Part shown: one piece after another, positions 25,544 through 33,270 of the stretch
Layout of the letters: every line of letters starts with the position of its first letter
How positions within the stretch are numbered: position 1 is the stretch's first letter
From: Leptotrichia sp. oral taxon 847
GTDB lineage: Bacteria > Fusobacteriota > Fusobacteriia > Fusobacteriales > Leptotrichiaceae
Assembly (NCBI RefSeq): GCF_001553645.1
Contig: NZ_CP014231.1
Span: 124,001-188,000, forward strand
DNA length: 64,000 bases
Direction of reading: 5' to 3'
The notes under the pieces: model-generated
Told to the model about the DNA's origin: nothing
What the model saw: the letters and a program-made list of their open reading frames with translations, nothing else
Databases searched by the model: none
Made by a program: the position numbers and the translations under genes

Positions 25544-25575
25544 AAAAGAAGCGAAGTTTTATTCGCTTTTTTATA
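25543..25575. terminator. Terminator after azlCD
   Basis: The GCGAA/TTCGC core is flanked by A-run and T-run (AAAAAAGAAGCGAA...TTCGCTTTTTT). It lies between convergent genes and can work both ways. Confidence 0.75.
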
Positions 25576-25583
25576 AATTTATC

Positions 25584-26798
25584 TTACGTATGAATAATTA
25601 TTTTTTCCATCGGTATATCACTTTGGACTACCCATTCAAGCCCTAATCTTGTAAAATACAAAATACTTTCATTTACTATTCTTTCATAGCCTTCCAGTTT
25701 TATTTCCACATTTGCCCAATTTAGCCGATACAGGTAATCTAGTGTATCCAAAATCTGATTTTTTGAACGAATTTCACATTTTCTTGCGAGTGATTTTAAA
25801 TTTTCATTTTCTAAAATCTCAATTATATTCGTCAAATCAGAAAAATTATTCAAATCTGGCATTTCCCCAATTGATAAAACCCACAAAAGCACCTGTGCCG
25901 TTTCCAGTCTAAAATAGAATTCAACATTTAATTCGGAATTTTCTACTCTATTTTCTAAAAACTCTTTTTCTCTCTTTGTCAAAATCTCTTTAAACTGATA
26001 TTTTTCTTCAAAAATTCCAATAATTTCTGCTAAATTTTTTTCCCCTTCTGATTTTTTTTCAAAATAAGTTTGTGCTGCTATTCTTGTAATAGTAATTGCG
26101 GCAATTTTTCTTATAATTTCCCACTTTTTTCTTATTTTCACATCTTTTTCAGATATGTTGACTTCCATTTTATCACAAAAAGGCAATTTATTTTCTTTCA
26201 TCAATTTTATATTTCTTTCCATTCTAGCTGTATCTTCTTTTGTCATCTCAAAATTTTCAAACATTTTTTTGGAAAGCGGCGGAATAAAATCTGAGAAATC
26301 CCACTTTTCTTCATCTCTTATAAGATATTTTTTATTGTAATGGTAGTGTTTTAATCTTTTAGCTATCAAAAATTTTTGAAACTCATCAAAAAATTCAATT
26401 GACTTTTTCCTTAAAACTTCATTGTCCTTTTCTTCCCTATTTAATGCTTCAACAATTATCAATATTCGAGTATATCTTAAAATTTCATTTTCAGTCAATT
26501 CTTTACAACTTTTAAATTTGAATTTTTCTATGAATAATTCTAACAAAAATTCATTTTCTAAAATATATTTAGGACTTGGATTTACTTGAATTATCAATTT
26601 TCTATCACTTTTTAATTGTACAAAAAACTTTTTTGTTTTTGAAGTTATTTCTTCATCACGTTCATTTGTAATTGATTTTATTTTATCGGCATACGCTTCA
26701 AAAAAATTTTTCATTAACATTTCTGAAGTTTTATCTTTTGAAAAACATATAATCAATTCTTCTCTTCGTTTTTTCCTAAATAAATCTAACATTCCCAC
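25584..26798 (-). CDS. DUF4272-like protein
   Basis: The function is unknown. The second half (residues about 190-370) resembles the DUF4272 domain: a helical run 'IIRKIAAITITRIAAQTYFEKK', 'LTKREKEFLEN', then 'YFRLETAQVLLWVLSIGEMPDLNNF' and 'DTLDYLYRLNWANVE'. The N-terminal part has two strand-helix segments with no known motif. It has no signal peptide or membrane helix. Start choice is uncertain: GTG 26810 lies inside the ribosome site (gggaggtgag), so the GTG at 26798 or the ATG at 26792 is more plausible. It follows gene 26816-27241 with a very short gap, in an operon below mgtE. Confidence 0.6.
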   Translation of the reverse strand: MGMLDLFRKKRREELIICFSKDKTSEMLMKNFFEAYADKIKSITNERDEEITSKTKKFFVQLKSDRKLIIQVNPSPKYILENEFLLELFIEKFKFKSCKELTENEILRYTRILIIVEALNREEKDNEVLRKKSIEFFDEFQKFLIAKRLKHYHYNKKYLIRDEEKWDFSDFIPPLSKKMFENFEMTKEDTARMERNIKLMKENKLPFCDKMEVNISEKDVKIRKKWEIIRKIAAITITRIAAQTYFEKKSEGEKNLAEIIGIFEEKYQFKEILTKREKEFLENRVENSELNVEFYFRLETAQVLLWVLSIGEMPDLNNFSDLTNIIEILENENLKSLARKCEIRSKNQILDTLDYLYRLNWANVEIKLEGYERIVNESILYFTRLGLEWVVQSDIPMEKIIIHT

Positions 26799-26815
26799 AG
26801 TACCTCTCACCTCCC

Positions 26816-27241
26816 TTACATTTGATTTTCAAAATTGTCTAGCTCTTTTTCCAATATAGAAATTATACTCGCTCCTGCGGGTATCATCTGTAATATTTTT
26901 TGATACAATTCTTTTCGTTTATTTCGGCACGCTTTTAAAAATATCAAGCAATCTTGTTTTTTTCTAAGTCTTAAATTGTACCCATCCACCAAAAAAATAC
27001 TAAAATTCATCGTTTGAAAAGTTCCTCTTTTTATAAACATCTTGGTTAATATCGCCATTGTAACCTCATCAATGTTAAAATAAATCTCTTTTTTTCTAAT
27101 TTGTTTTACAAACGTAAAAATAAATTCGCCGTCTAATTCTTCCAGTTTTTCAGCTTTATATCTTATATTTGACAGTATTCTTCTAAAAATAAAATAAAAA
27201 AGAAAAAAAACTAATATAAAAAATGGCATAAAATTTTCCAC
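26816..27241 (-). CDS. Hypothetical protein with N-terminal membrane anchor (141 aa)
   Basis: I do not recognise a family. One strongly hydrophobic N-terminal helix (residues 4-22, MPFFILVFFLFYFIFRRIL) should anchor it, with about 115 residues probably on the cytoplasmic side. The soluble part alternates short strands and helices (EFIFTFVKQIRKKEIYFNIDE; FSIFLVDGYNLRLRKKQ). The start is GTG with an excellent aaaggagg site. It sits between mgtE and the DUF4272 gene on one strand, so the three are probably cotranscribed. Confidence 0.55.
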   Translation of the reverse strand: MENFMPFFILVFFLFYFIFRRILSNIRYKAEKLEELDGEFIFTFVKQIRKKEIYFNIDEVTMAILTKMFIKRGTFQTMNFSIFLVDGYNLRLRKKQDCLIFLKACRNKRKELYQKILQMIPAGASIISILEKELDNFENQM

Positions 27242-27261
27242 TATTTCCTCCTTTTACTTTA

Positions 27262-28758
27262 TTAAGTTAATTTATTTAAAAATATTGTTGCTAAACTTAA
27301 AAATATCAAAAATCCAAAACAGTCTGTCGCAGTTGTAAGCACTACAGCTGACGCCATTGCAGGATCTATCTTAAGCATTTTTAATGTTATCGGAATCAAA
27401 AATCCAATCATACAGGCGATTACCAGATTTCCTACCATAGCTAAAAATACGATAAGACCCATGTAAAAGTTTCCGCAAAATGCCCATATTATTGCACCAC
27501 ATAACAAACCTAAAAGAGCTCCGTTAATTGCCCCAACCAAAAAAGTTTTTGCTACTATGCTAAGTGTATCTTTAAAATCTACTTCTCCTAACGCCAACGC
27601 TCGTATTGTTACTGAAAGTGCCTGTGTTCCAGCATTTCCTCCCATTCCACTAATGATTGTCATTATGGAAGATAAAATAACTACTTTTCCCACTGTCGTT
27701 GAAAATATTTCTATGACAAATGACGCCAAAAATGCTGTTCCTAAATTTATTACAAGCCAAGGAAACCTTTGTTTTACTGAAAACCAGAAATTTGAATGAA
27801 TATCTTCTTCTTCAGAAACTCCACCTAATTTTAAAATATCTTCTGTATTTTCTTCTTGAATTACATCTATTATATCATCTACCGTTATAATTCCCAAAAT
27901 TATTTTTTTGTGATTTGTAACGGGGACCACCTTTAAATCATATCTTGAAACTAGTCTTGCCACTTCTTCCTGATCCTGTTCAACATAAACATATTTTGGA
28001 TTATCGTCCATAATATCAATTAATTTGGTATCATCAGAAGAAATTAAAATATTTCTCAAATCAACTTCTCCTATAAGTTCCTTTTTTTCGCTTGTTACAA
28101 AAATCGTTTCTATCACTTCAGTTTTTGGCGCTATAACTTTCAATTTTTTCATCACATCTTTTACTTCAAGGTTTCCCTTAAACGCTATGTACTGGGTTGT
28201 CATAATTCCCCCGGCACTGTCTTCTTCATAACCCAAAAGTTCTCTTATTTTATTTGCTTGCGAACGTTTCATTTTATTAAGTATAGATTTACTTTTTTGA
28301 ATATCTATAATCCCCAAAATATCGGCGACATCATCTGGCGACATATAGCTTAAAATATCGATAGCTTCTTCATCTGAAAGCAAATCTATAATTCTTGTCT
28401 GCAACTCTTCATCAGCCTGCTCCAAAATTCCAGCTTTATTCTCATCGCTCATAAGCTCAAAAATTCGTATTAATTCGTCATCTTCCAGCTCTTTAAAACT
28501 TTCAGCGACATCAATCGAATGATTGTCGTCCAAATATTTTTCCAGTTCTTTTTCTGTCTCAATTTTTTGAATTTCTTCCGCCATTTCTTCAGGTGAAAAT
28601 TTTTCTTCTTCTTCCATTTCTTCATCATCTGAAATACGATCTCTTATTTCTTTTTTTAACTTTTCAACATTTTTTTCCGAAGTTTCTGTATTTTCTATAC
28701 TTTCTACATTTTTTGTCAAATCTTTTTCAAAATCTTCATTATTTTTTACATCTTTCAT
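27262..28758 (-). CDS. mgtE: Magnesium transporter MgtE
   Basis: This 498-residue Mg2+ channel has an acidic N-terminal extension (1-60) and an MgtE_N helical domain with 'LLSDEEAIDILSYMSPDDVADIL' repeats (about 70-190). Two CBS domains follow (about 195-320; DSAGGIMTTQYIAF and 'VVPVTNHKKIILGIITVDDIIDVI'). A five-helix membrane domain contains GMGGNAGTQALSVTIRALALGE, the pore signature. CBS and N domains close the pore when cytosolic Mg is high. No M-box riboswitch is visible in the 41-bp upstream gap. It may start a three-gene transcript with the two genes after it. Confidence 0.94.
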   Translation of the reverse strand: MKDVKNNEDFEKDLTKNVESIENTETSEKNVEKLKKEIRDRISDDEEMEEEEKFSPEEMAEEIQKIETEKELEKYLDDNHSIDVAESFKELEDDELIRIFELMSDENKAGILEQADEELQTRIIDLLSDEEAIDILSYMSPDDVADILGIIDIQKSKSILNKMKRSQANKIRELLGYEEDSAGGIMTTQYIAFKGNLEVKDVMKKLKVIAPKTEVIETIFVTSEKKELIGEVDLRNILISSDDTKLIDIMDDNPKYVYVEQDQEEVARLVSRYDLKVVPVTNHKKIILGIITVDDIIDVIQEENTEDILKLGGVSEEEDIHSNFWFSVKQRFPWLVINLGTAFLASFVIEIFSTTVGKVVILSSIMTIISGMGGNAGTQALSVTIRALALGEVDFKDTLSIVAKTFLVGAINGALLGLLCGAIIWAFCGNFYMGLIVFLAMVGNLVIACMIGFLIPITLKMLKIDPAMASAVVLTTATDCFGFLIFLSLATIFLNKLT

Positions 28759-28799
28759 TTCGCACCTCTTTTCTTTTAATTGAATATATCAAATTTTAT

Positions 28800-29297
28800 T
28801 CACAATTTTGAAAAATACGTTACCGCAAGTACAGTTTTCATATCTCTTGTAATATTCAAAATATCTTTTACATCAACCCACAGCACTTCCAAATCTTCTC
28901 CGTGATCTAATGACAACTCTTTTGGTTTGATATTGTCAGATTTTAGTTTTGCACTATAAAAATGCAAACGTTCAGTCGTGTACCCTGGAGACACAAAAAG
29001 CCCATGTGGCAATTTTTTTATATCTGTCAAATCGTCCTTTGAGTAGCCCGTTTCTTCTCTAAGTTCCCTAAAGACAGCTTCATCGGGGTTTTCTCCTGGA
29101 TCTATAAGCCCCGCACAAATCTCTACCATATATCCTTTTGAACCAGGTCTATATTGCTTTACCAAAATTACTTTTTCTTTAGTTTCGTTAAATAATGCAA
29201 TACAAACCGCATTTGATTTTGCTAAATATTCCAATGTTATCCCCGTTGTTGGGTGTAACATTTTTTCCCCTTTTAAAAATTTAAAACTGTTATCCAT
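28800..29297 (-). CDS. NUDIX hydrolase, ADP-ribose pyrophosphatase type
   Basis: The protein has 165 residues from the ATG at 29297, which has aaaggaagag at good spacing; a GTG 51 bp upstream lacks a site. The Nudix box reads G-x5-E-x7-REx2EExG in GLIDPGENPDEAVFRELREE, followed by TGY. The downstream 'SPGYTTERLHFYSAK' is typical of the ADP-ribose pyrophosphatase group, which splits ADP-ribose to AMP and ribose 5-phosphate. It is placed upstream of mgtE on the same strand with a 41-bp gap. The substrate is inferred. Confidence 0.88.
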   Translation of the reverse strand: MDNSFKFLKGEKMLHPTTGITLEYLAKSNAVCIALFNETKEKVILVKQYRPGSKGYMVEICAGLIDPGENPDEAVFRELREETGYSKDDLTDIKKLPHGLFVSPGYTTERLHFYSAKLKSDNIKPKELSLDHGEDLEVLWVDVKDILNITRDMKTVLAVTYFSKL

Positions 29298-29493
29298 CTG
29301 CACTCTTCCTTTCTGCAATTTATGTTTTTTTTTAATTTTAATTTTCACTTAAAAACTTTTTTGTTACCATATTTTACCAGTTATTCAAAAAAAAATAAAG
29401 TGATTTATTGCAAAATTTAAAATTTTCTTTCTTTTATCAGCTTTTTTTGATATAATGTAGCTAATTATAAAAAATAAACAAGGAGGAATTTAT

Positions 29494-31113
29494 TTGATAT
29501 CTACAAGTAATTTGTCAGTTCAATTTGGTTCAAGAAAACTTTTTGACGAAGTAAACATAAAATTTACTGAAGGAAACTGTTATGGAATAATTGGTCCGAA
29601 TGGAGCTGGAAAATCTACATTTTTAAAAGTTTTAACTGGAGAAATGGAATCAACTTCAGGAGAAGTTGTAATAGACAAAGGAAAAAGACTGTCTTTTTTA
29701 AAACAGGATCACTTTGCCTATGAGGATGAAGAAGTTCTAAATGTAGTAATGATGGGACATGCAAGACTATACGGCATTATGAAGCAAAAAGAAGCACTAT
29801 ATTCAAAAGAAGAATTTACCGAAGAAGACGGAAATCTTGCTGCAGAACTGGAAGGAGAATTTGCTGAATTAGATGGCTGGGACGCTGAAACAAACGCTGA
29901 AAAATTTTTAATTGGACTTGGAATCAATGCCGAATCACATCATAAATTGATGAAAGAATTGACAGAGCCAGAAAAAGTAAAGGTACTACTGGCACAGGCA
30001 ATTTTTGGAAATCCAGATATTTTATTACTGGATGAACCTACAAATGGACTAGATTTACATGCCGTAAAATGGCTGGAAGACTTTTTGATGGATTTGGAAA
30101 ATACGACAGTTTTAGTTGTTTCGCACGACAGACACTTTTTAAATAAAGTATGTACTCACATTGCGGACATTGATTACGGAAAAATCAAAATGTTTGTTGG
30201 AAACTACGACTTTTGGTATGAATCGAATCAATTAATGCAAGAATTGATAAGAAACCAAAACAAAAAATTGGAACAAAAGAAAAAGGAATTACAGGACTTT
30301 ATTGCTCGATTTTCTGCCAACGCCTCAAAATCAAAACAGGCAACTAGCCGTAAAAAACAATTGGAAAAACTTCAGTTTGAAGATATGCAAGTATCAAACC
30401 GTAAATATCCATACATTGAGTTTAAACCTGAGCGTGAAGCTGGAAACAATATGTTAAAAGTGGAAAATCTATCAAAAACTGTGGATGGAGAAAAAGTAAT
30501 TGACAATATTTCATTTACAATAAACACTGGCGATAAGGTTGTAATCTTATCCAATAATGACATAGCAAAAACTACTCTTTTCCAACTTTTAGCTGGAGAA
30601 ATTGAACCTGACGAAGGAAAAATAGAATGGGGAGTTACAACTTCGCAAAGTTATTTTCCAAAAGATAATTCAAAATACTTTGAAGGAGTAGATTTATCGC
30701 TAATCGACTGGTTAAGACAATTTTCAAGTGATCAGCATGAAGAATATGTGAGAGGATTTTTAGGAAGAATGCTATTTTCTGGTGAAGAAGCTACAAAAAA
30801 AGCAAAAGTTTTATCGGGAGGAGAAAAAGTGAGATGTATGTTATCAAAAATGATGCTCTCAAATGCTAATGTTTTACTTTTGGACAATCCAACTGATCAT
30901 TTGGATTTGGAAAGTATCACTTCATTAAATAAATCTCTGGAAAGATTTCCTGGAACAATTTTATTTACAACACACGACCACGAATTTATTCAGACAATCG
31001 CAAACAAAATAATCGAAATCACACCAAAAGGAATACTTGAAAAAGAAATGGAATATGACGACTATTTAAACGATGAAAACGTACAAGAAAAATTAGAAGA
31101 AATGTATAAATAA
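29494..31113 (+). CDS. ykpA: ABC-F ATPase, YkpA/YbiT type, with altered second ATP site
   Basis: This 539-residue protein has two ABC domains, an interdomain linker and no membrane helix. ABC-F proteins bind the ribosome and modulate translation. The first Walker A is GPNGAGKS (34-41) with Walker B LLLDEPTNGLD (Glu181). The second Walker A is degenerate (SNNDIAKTT, about 353-361), a family trait, and LSGGE is intact (440-444). Here Walker B reads LLLDNPTDHLD, with Asn465 instead of the catalytic Glu. The first-site signature is also altered (ELTEPEKVKV). The start is TTG after aaggagg at 7 bp. An extended -10 (TGA-TATAAT, 29448-29456) precedes it. Confidence 0.9.
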   Translation: MISTSNLSVQFGSRKLFDEVNIKFTEGNCYGIIGPNGAGKSTFLKVLTGEMESTSGEVVIDKGKRLSFLKQDHFAYEDEEVLNVVMMGHARLYGIMKQKEALYSKEEFTEEDGNLAAELEGEFAELDGWDAETNAEKFLIGLGINAESHHKLMKELTEPEKVKVLLAQAIFGNPDILLLDEPTNGLDLHAVKWLEDFLMDLENTTVLVVSHDRHFLNKVCTHIADIDYGKIKMFVGNYDFWYESNQLMQELIRNQNKKLEQKKKELQDFIARFSANASKSKQATSRKKQLEKLQFEDMQVSNRKYPYIEFKPEREAGNNMLKVENLSKTVDGEKVIDNISFTINTGDKVVILSNNDIAKTTLFQLLAGEIEPDEGKIEWGVTTSQSYFPKDNSKYFEGVDLSLIDWLRQFSSDQHEEYVRGFLGRMLFSGEEATKKAKVLSGGEKVRCMLSKMMLSNANVLLLDNPTDHLDLESITSLNKSLERFPGTILFTTHDHEFIQTIANKIIEITPKGILEKEMEYDDYLNDENVQEKLEEMYK

Positions 31114-31162
31114 TTCTATTAATCAGTACTATTTCCCATTTAAATAATAAATTTAAGTTTAA

Positions 31163-31250
31163 GAATGTAAATTTTTTTGTGTAAATAAACTAGAGAATCC
31201 TTATATTACTGAATTTGTATATACATTTACATAAAATTATGGACACACCC
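31163..31250 (+). repeat. About 88-bp repeat (family 3), copy 2, IS256-like right end
   Basis: The left part is ATGTAAATTTTTTTGTGTAA. The right end TTTACATAAAATTATGGACA followed by CACCC looks like the terminal repeat of an IS256-family insertion sequence. Copies at 10459-10545 and 51602-51690 share the layout. It is probably a MITE-like relic; no transposase is nearby. Confidence 0.55.
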
Positions 31251-31322
31251 GTAAGTATTTTACATAAAGTCTTGGCTTTCTCTCAGTAAAAAATATAATT
31301 CTTATTCTCTAAAAATGAAATT

Positions 31323-31439
31323 TATACTAAACCCCATTTGAATAACGGATACATTGTAAATCTTTTTATCAAATTAAACCTGATATTTATTCTTAAATAA
31401 TTAAAATAAATATTCACTTTTTAAACGGGGAATATTATT
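31323..31439 (+). repeat. Small TIR element (family 2), uninterrupted copy
   Basis: This 117-bp unit closely matches the two halves that flank copy A at 547-630 and 1069-1102, including TATACTAAACCCCATTTGAA at the left. At the point where copy A is inserted it reads straight through (AAATAATTAAAATAAATATT). It is therefore a natural empty-site counterpart. Confidence 0.75.
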
Positions 31440-31448
31440 AGAGTAAAA

Positions 31449-31505
31449 TAAAAATGTCTTTATTGTAATTAAGAAATTAATCTTTTTTACAAAAAGACAT
31501 TTTTT
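31449..31505. terminator. Hairpin with T-runs on both strands
   Basis: Arms AAAAATGTCTTT and AAAGACATTTTT (about 12 bp) lie between ykpA and rpmA, which are convergent. It is a probable bidirectional terminator. Confidence 0.65.
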
Positions 31506-31510
31506 AATAA

Positions 31511-31549
31511 AAAAACTACCTCTAATAACGATTGTGCGAGATAGTTTCT
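31511..31549 (-). terminator. Terminator of the rplU-prp-rpmA operon
   Basis: On the minus strand AAACTATCTC pairs with GAGGTAGTTT and runs into TTTTTTT, 24 bp after the rpmA stop. Confidence 0.75.
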
Positions 31550-31572
31550 TATATTGTTTATTGTTATTTAAT

Positions 31573-31866
31573 TTACGCTTCCACTCTTTTAGGGTAAATA
31601 CTAACTCTTTTTTTACCTTTTCCAAATTTTTCAAATTTTACAAATCCATCAGCTACTGCAAATAAAGTGTAATCTTTTCCCAATTTTGCGTTAGTTCCTG
31701 CGTAAAATTTAGTTCCTCTTTGTCTTACGATAATATTTCCAGATTTTACAGCTTCTCCATCATATTTTTTAATTCCTAAATATTTAGGATTTGAATCTCT
31801 ACCATTTCTAGTTGAACCTTGTCCTTTTTTTGAGGCAAATAACTGTAAGTTTAATTTTAATATCAT
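31573..31866 (-). CDS. rpmA: 50S ribosomal protein L27 with cleavable N-terminal extension
   Basis: This 97-residue protein of the large subunit reaches the peptidyl-transferase centre with its N-terminus. The sequence begins [10 protein letters not shown] and continues [15 protein letters not shown]. The first ten residues match the extension that the Prp protease removes in Firmicutes and Fusobacteria before the conserved A-S-K-K-G. The rest is ordinary L27. tgacctcc on the plus strand gives a strong ggaggt ribosome site. prp lies just upstream, but appears frameshifted here. Confidence 0.95.
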   Translation of the reverse strand: MILKLNLQLFASKKGQGSTRNGRDSNPKYLGIKKYDGEAVKSGNIIVRQRGTKFYAGTNAKLGKDYTLFAVADGFVKFEKFGKGKKRVSIYPKRVEA

Positions 31867-31895
31867 TTCTGACCTCCTTATTTATTTTCATAATT

Positions 31896-32224
31896 TCATT
31901 CAAATTTTACAAACTCTTTGTATTCGTGTACAACATCCTTTAAATAAGAATACATAGATTCTGTTAAAATGTCTACTTTTTTTAACTCTTCTTCTGTCAA
32001 ATCAGAATTCTGTAAATCACAAGTTAACTTTCCAGCATTGTCTATTTCATATTTCACTTTTCCGTTTAATTTTAAAATCTCTAAAATTCCATTCAAAGTC
32101 ATCTGTGAAACTGACGAAACTGCAGCACAGACTATATCTTCACCACGTTTTGCATAATCTGCATGTTCATTAATTTGAAAATATACAATTCTCTTTTTTT
32201 TCTTTTTATTTTTATTTTTATCAT
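31896..32224 (-). pseudogene. prp: Ribosomal-processing cysteine protease Prp, apparent -1 frameshift in an A8 run
   Basis: Prp cuts the N-terminal extension from pre-L27. The main frame reads RIVYFQINEHADYAKRGEDI followed by VCAAVSSVSQMTLNG. It carries the catalytic His (EHADYA) and Cys (VCAAVS), but has no start codon before the rplU stop. The natural start ATG at 32224 (MIKIKIKRKK) is in another frame. The two frames join at AGAAAAAAAAGAG (32193-32201 region), where one extra A would give a normal 109-residue Prp. The total is 329 nt, one short of a multiple of three. Possible explanations are transcriptional slippage on A8, a sequencing error, or a real loss. Position between rplU and rpmA is conserved. 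Confidence 0.8.
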
Positions 32225-32244
32225 TTTTCTTCTTAAAAAAATTA

Positions 32245-32547
32245 TTATATTGATTTTATTTCAATAGTTGTATATTGTTGTCTATGACCTTTTTTTCTGT
32301 AATAAGTTTTTTTGTTGTATTTAAAGTTGACTTTTTTCACACCTTTTCCGTGCTCTTTAACTACTGCTACAACTTTTGCACCTTCTACAAAAGGTGTTCC
32401 AACTGTTACATTGTCCCCTTCTCCTACCATAAGAACTTCTTTAATTTCAATTTCTGAATTAACTTCAGCTGCTAATTTTTCTACTTTTAATACAGTTCCA
32501 ACTTCTACTTTGTACTGTTTTCCACCTGTTTTAATTACCGCAAACAT
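32245..32547 (-). CDS. rplU: 50S ribosomal protein L21
   Basis: This 100-residue protein binds 23S rRNA. The start [17 protein letters not shown] and the C-terminal '[18 protein letters not shown]' are diagnostic. The ATG at 32547 has a perfect ggaggtga site at 6 bp; a TTG directly before it is not needed. It heads the rplU-prp-rpmA operon with a strong promoter and a structured leader, which suggests autoregulation. Confidence 0.96.
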   Translation of the reverse strand: MFAVIKTGGKQYKVEVGTVLKVEKLAAEVNSEIEIKEVLMVGEGDNVTVGTPFVEGAKVVAVVKEHGKGVKKVNFKYNKKTYYRKKGHRQQYTTIEIKSI

Positions 32548-32578
32548 CAAAGTTCACCTCCACATTGTTTTTATTTTT

Positions 32579-32612
32579 CGCTATATTGGTATTAGCCACC
32601 AATTCTAAGCGC
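32579..32612 (-). ncRNA. Structured 5' leader of rplU (L21-leader candidate)
   Basis: On the minus strand CGCT and AGCG close a helix around ATTGGT-GGCTAAT-ACCAAT. It begins at about the expected transcription start and sits about 30 nt before the rplU start codon. An L21 leader is known from Firmicutes; equivalence here is inferred from position and shape, not from alignment. Confidence 0.5.
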
Positions 32613-32618
32613 ACAAGT

Positions 32619-32647
32619 ATTTTACTATATTTTTTTTTATTTGTCAA
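32619..32647 (-). promoter_or_regulatory. Promoter of the rplU operon
   Basis: TTGACA, a 17-bp spacer and TAAAAT on the minus strand form a near-consensus promoter. The border of element copy C lies 24 bp upstream of the -35. Confidence 0.75.
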
Positions 32648-32670
32648 ATTTTTTGTTTTTTTCTGGATTG

Positions 32671-33155
32671 GAGTAAAATATTTAGGGGAAAATAAAAAGT
32701 TCTATTTATAAAAACTTCCATTTCCATTTTAAGTTTCTTAATTTAACTCACAAAGATACTAAAAATAATTTTTTCTTTTTTAAGCAGAAGTGCTCATCGC
32801 CGCACCCCTGCACCCCGGCTAGTCTTCGTCATTTTTATGCACTGCCAAAAAACTCGCACTAATCGTGCTCAAACAGTTTTGTCAGCACATAAAAACGCTT
32901 CGACGGTTTAAATTTTACTACCATATAAAAGTGTCGTGATTTTTTAGAAGTAAAGACGACTGTTTGAACGTAGTGAGTTTCGGCTTTACTTTCAAAAAAT
33001 TCTTAGACGAGCGTGGGGATTATAAGGGGAAATGGCGGCCCTTTCCCCTTATGTAAAAAAATAAAAGACTATACTAAACAAAATGACATGTTGTAATCAA
33101 GAATAAATCAAAAAATTTGGAATTTAAAATATGCCCTTAAAATTTTTACACCATC
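32671..33155 (-). mobile_element. Dispersed TIR element, copy C (no target duplication seen)
   Basis: This copy of about 485 bp lies between rplU and pfkA. Its interior is nearly identical to copy B, including the large hairpin and the CGAAGACTA subfamily marker. One end is intact (ACACCATC). The other reads TGGATTGGAGTAAAATATTT, where copies B and D have GACAGAGTAAAAT, and no 10-bp direct repeat is found. The copy is older or has been rearranged at that end. It contributes the upstream borders of both flanking promoters. Confidence 0.75.
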
Positions 33156-33188
33156 AACAATAAAAAATTAGAAAAAAAGATTTTAGTA

Positions 33189-33217
33189 TTGACATTCAAA
33201 ATCAAAAATGATAATAT
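33189..33217 (+). promoter_or_regulatory. Promoter of pfkA
   Basis: TTGACA (33189-33194), a 17-bp spacer and TAATAT (33212-33217) lie 53 bp before the chosen start. Confidence 0.7.
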
Positions 33218-33270
33218 TAAATTGTAAAGGTAAGAAAAATAAAACTCGTTTTAGAAGGAGAGTAACTATA

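Noticed and set aside
25584-26810. Start of the DUF4272-like gene at GTG 26810
   Set aside because: This GTG lies inside the gggaggtgag ribosome site, so a start 12-18 bp downstream is more plausible.
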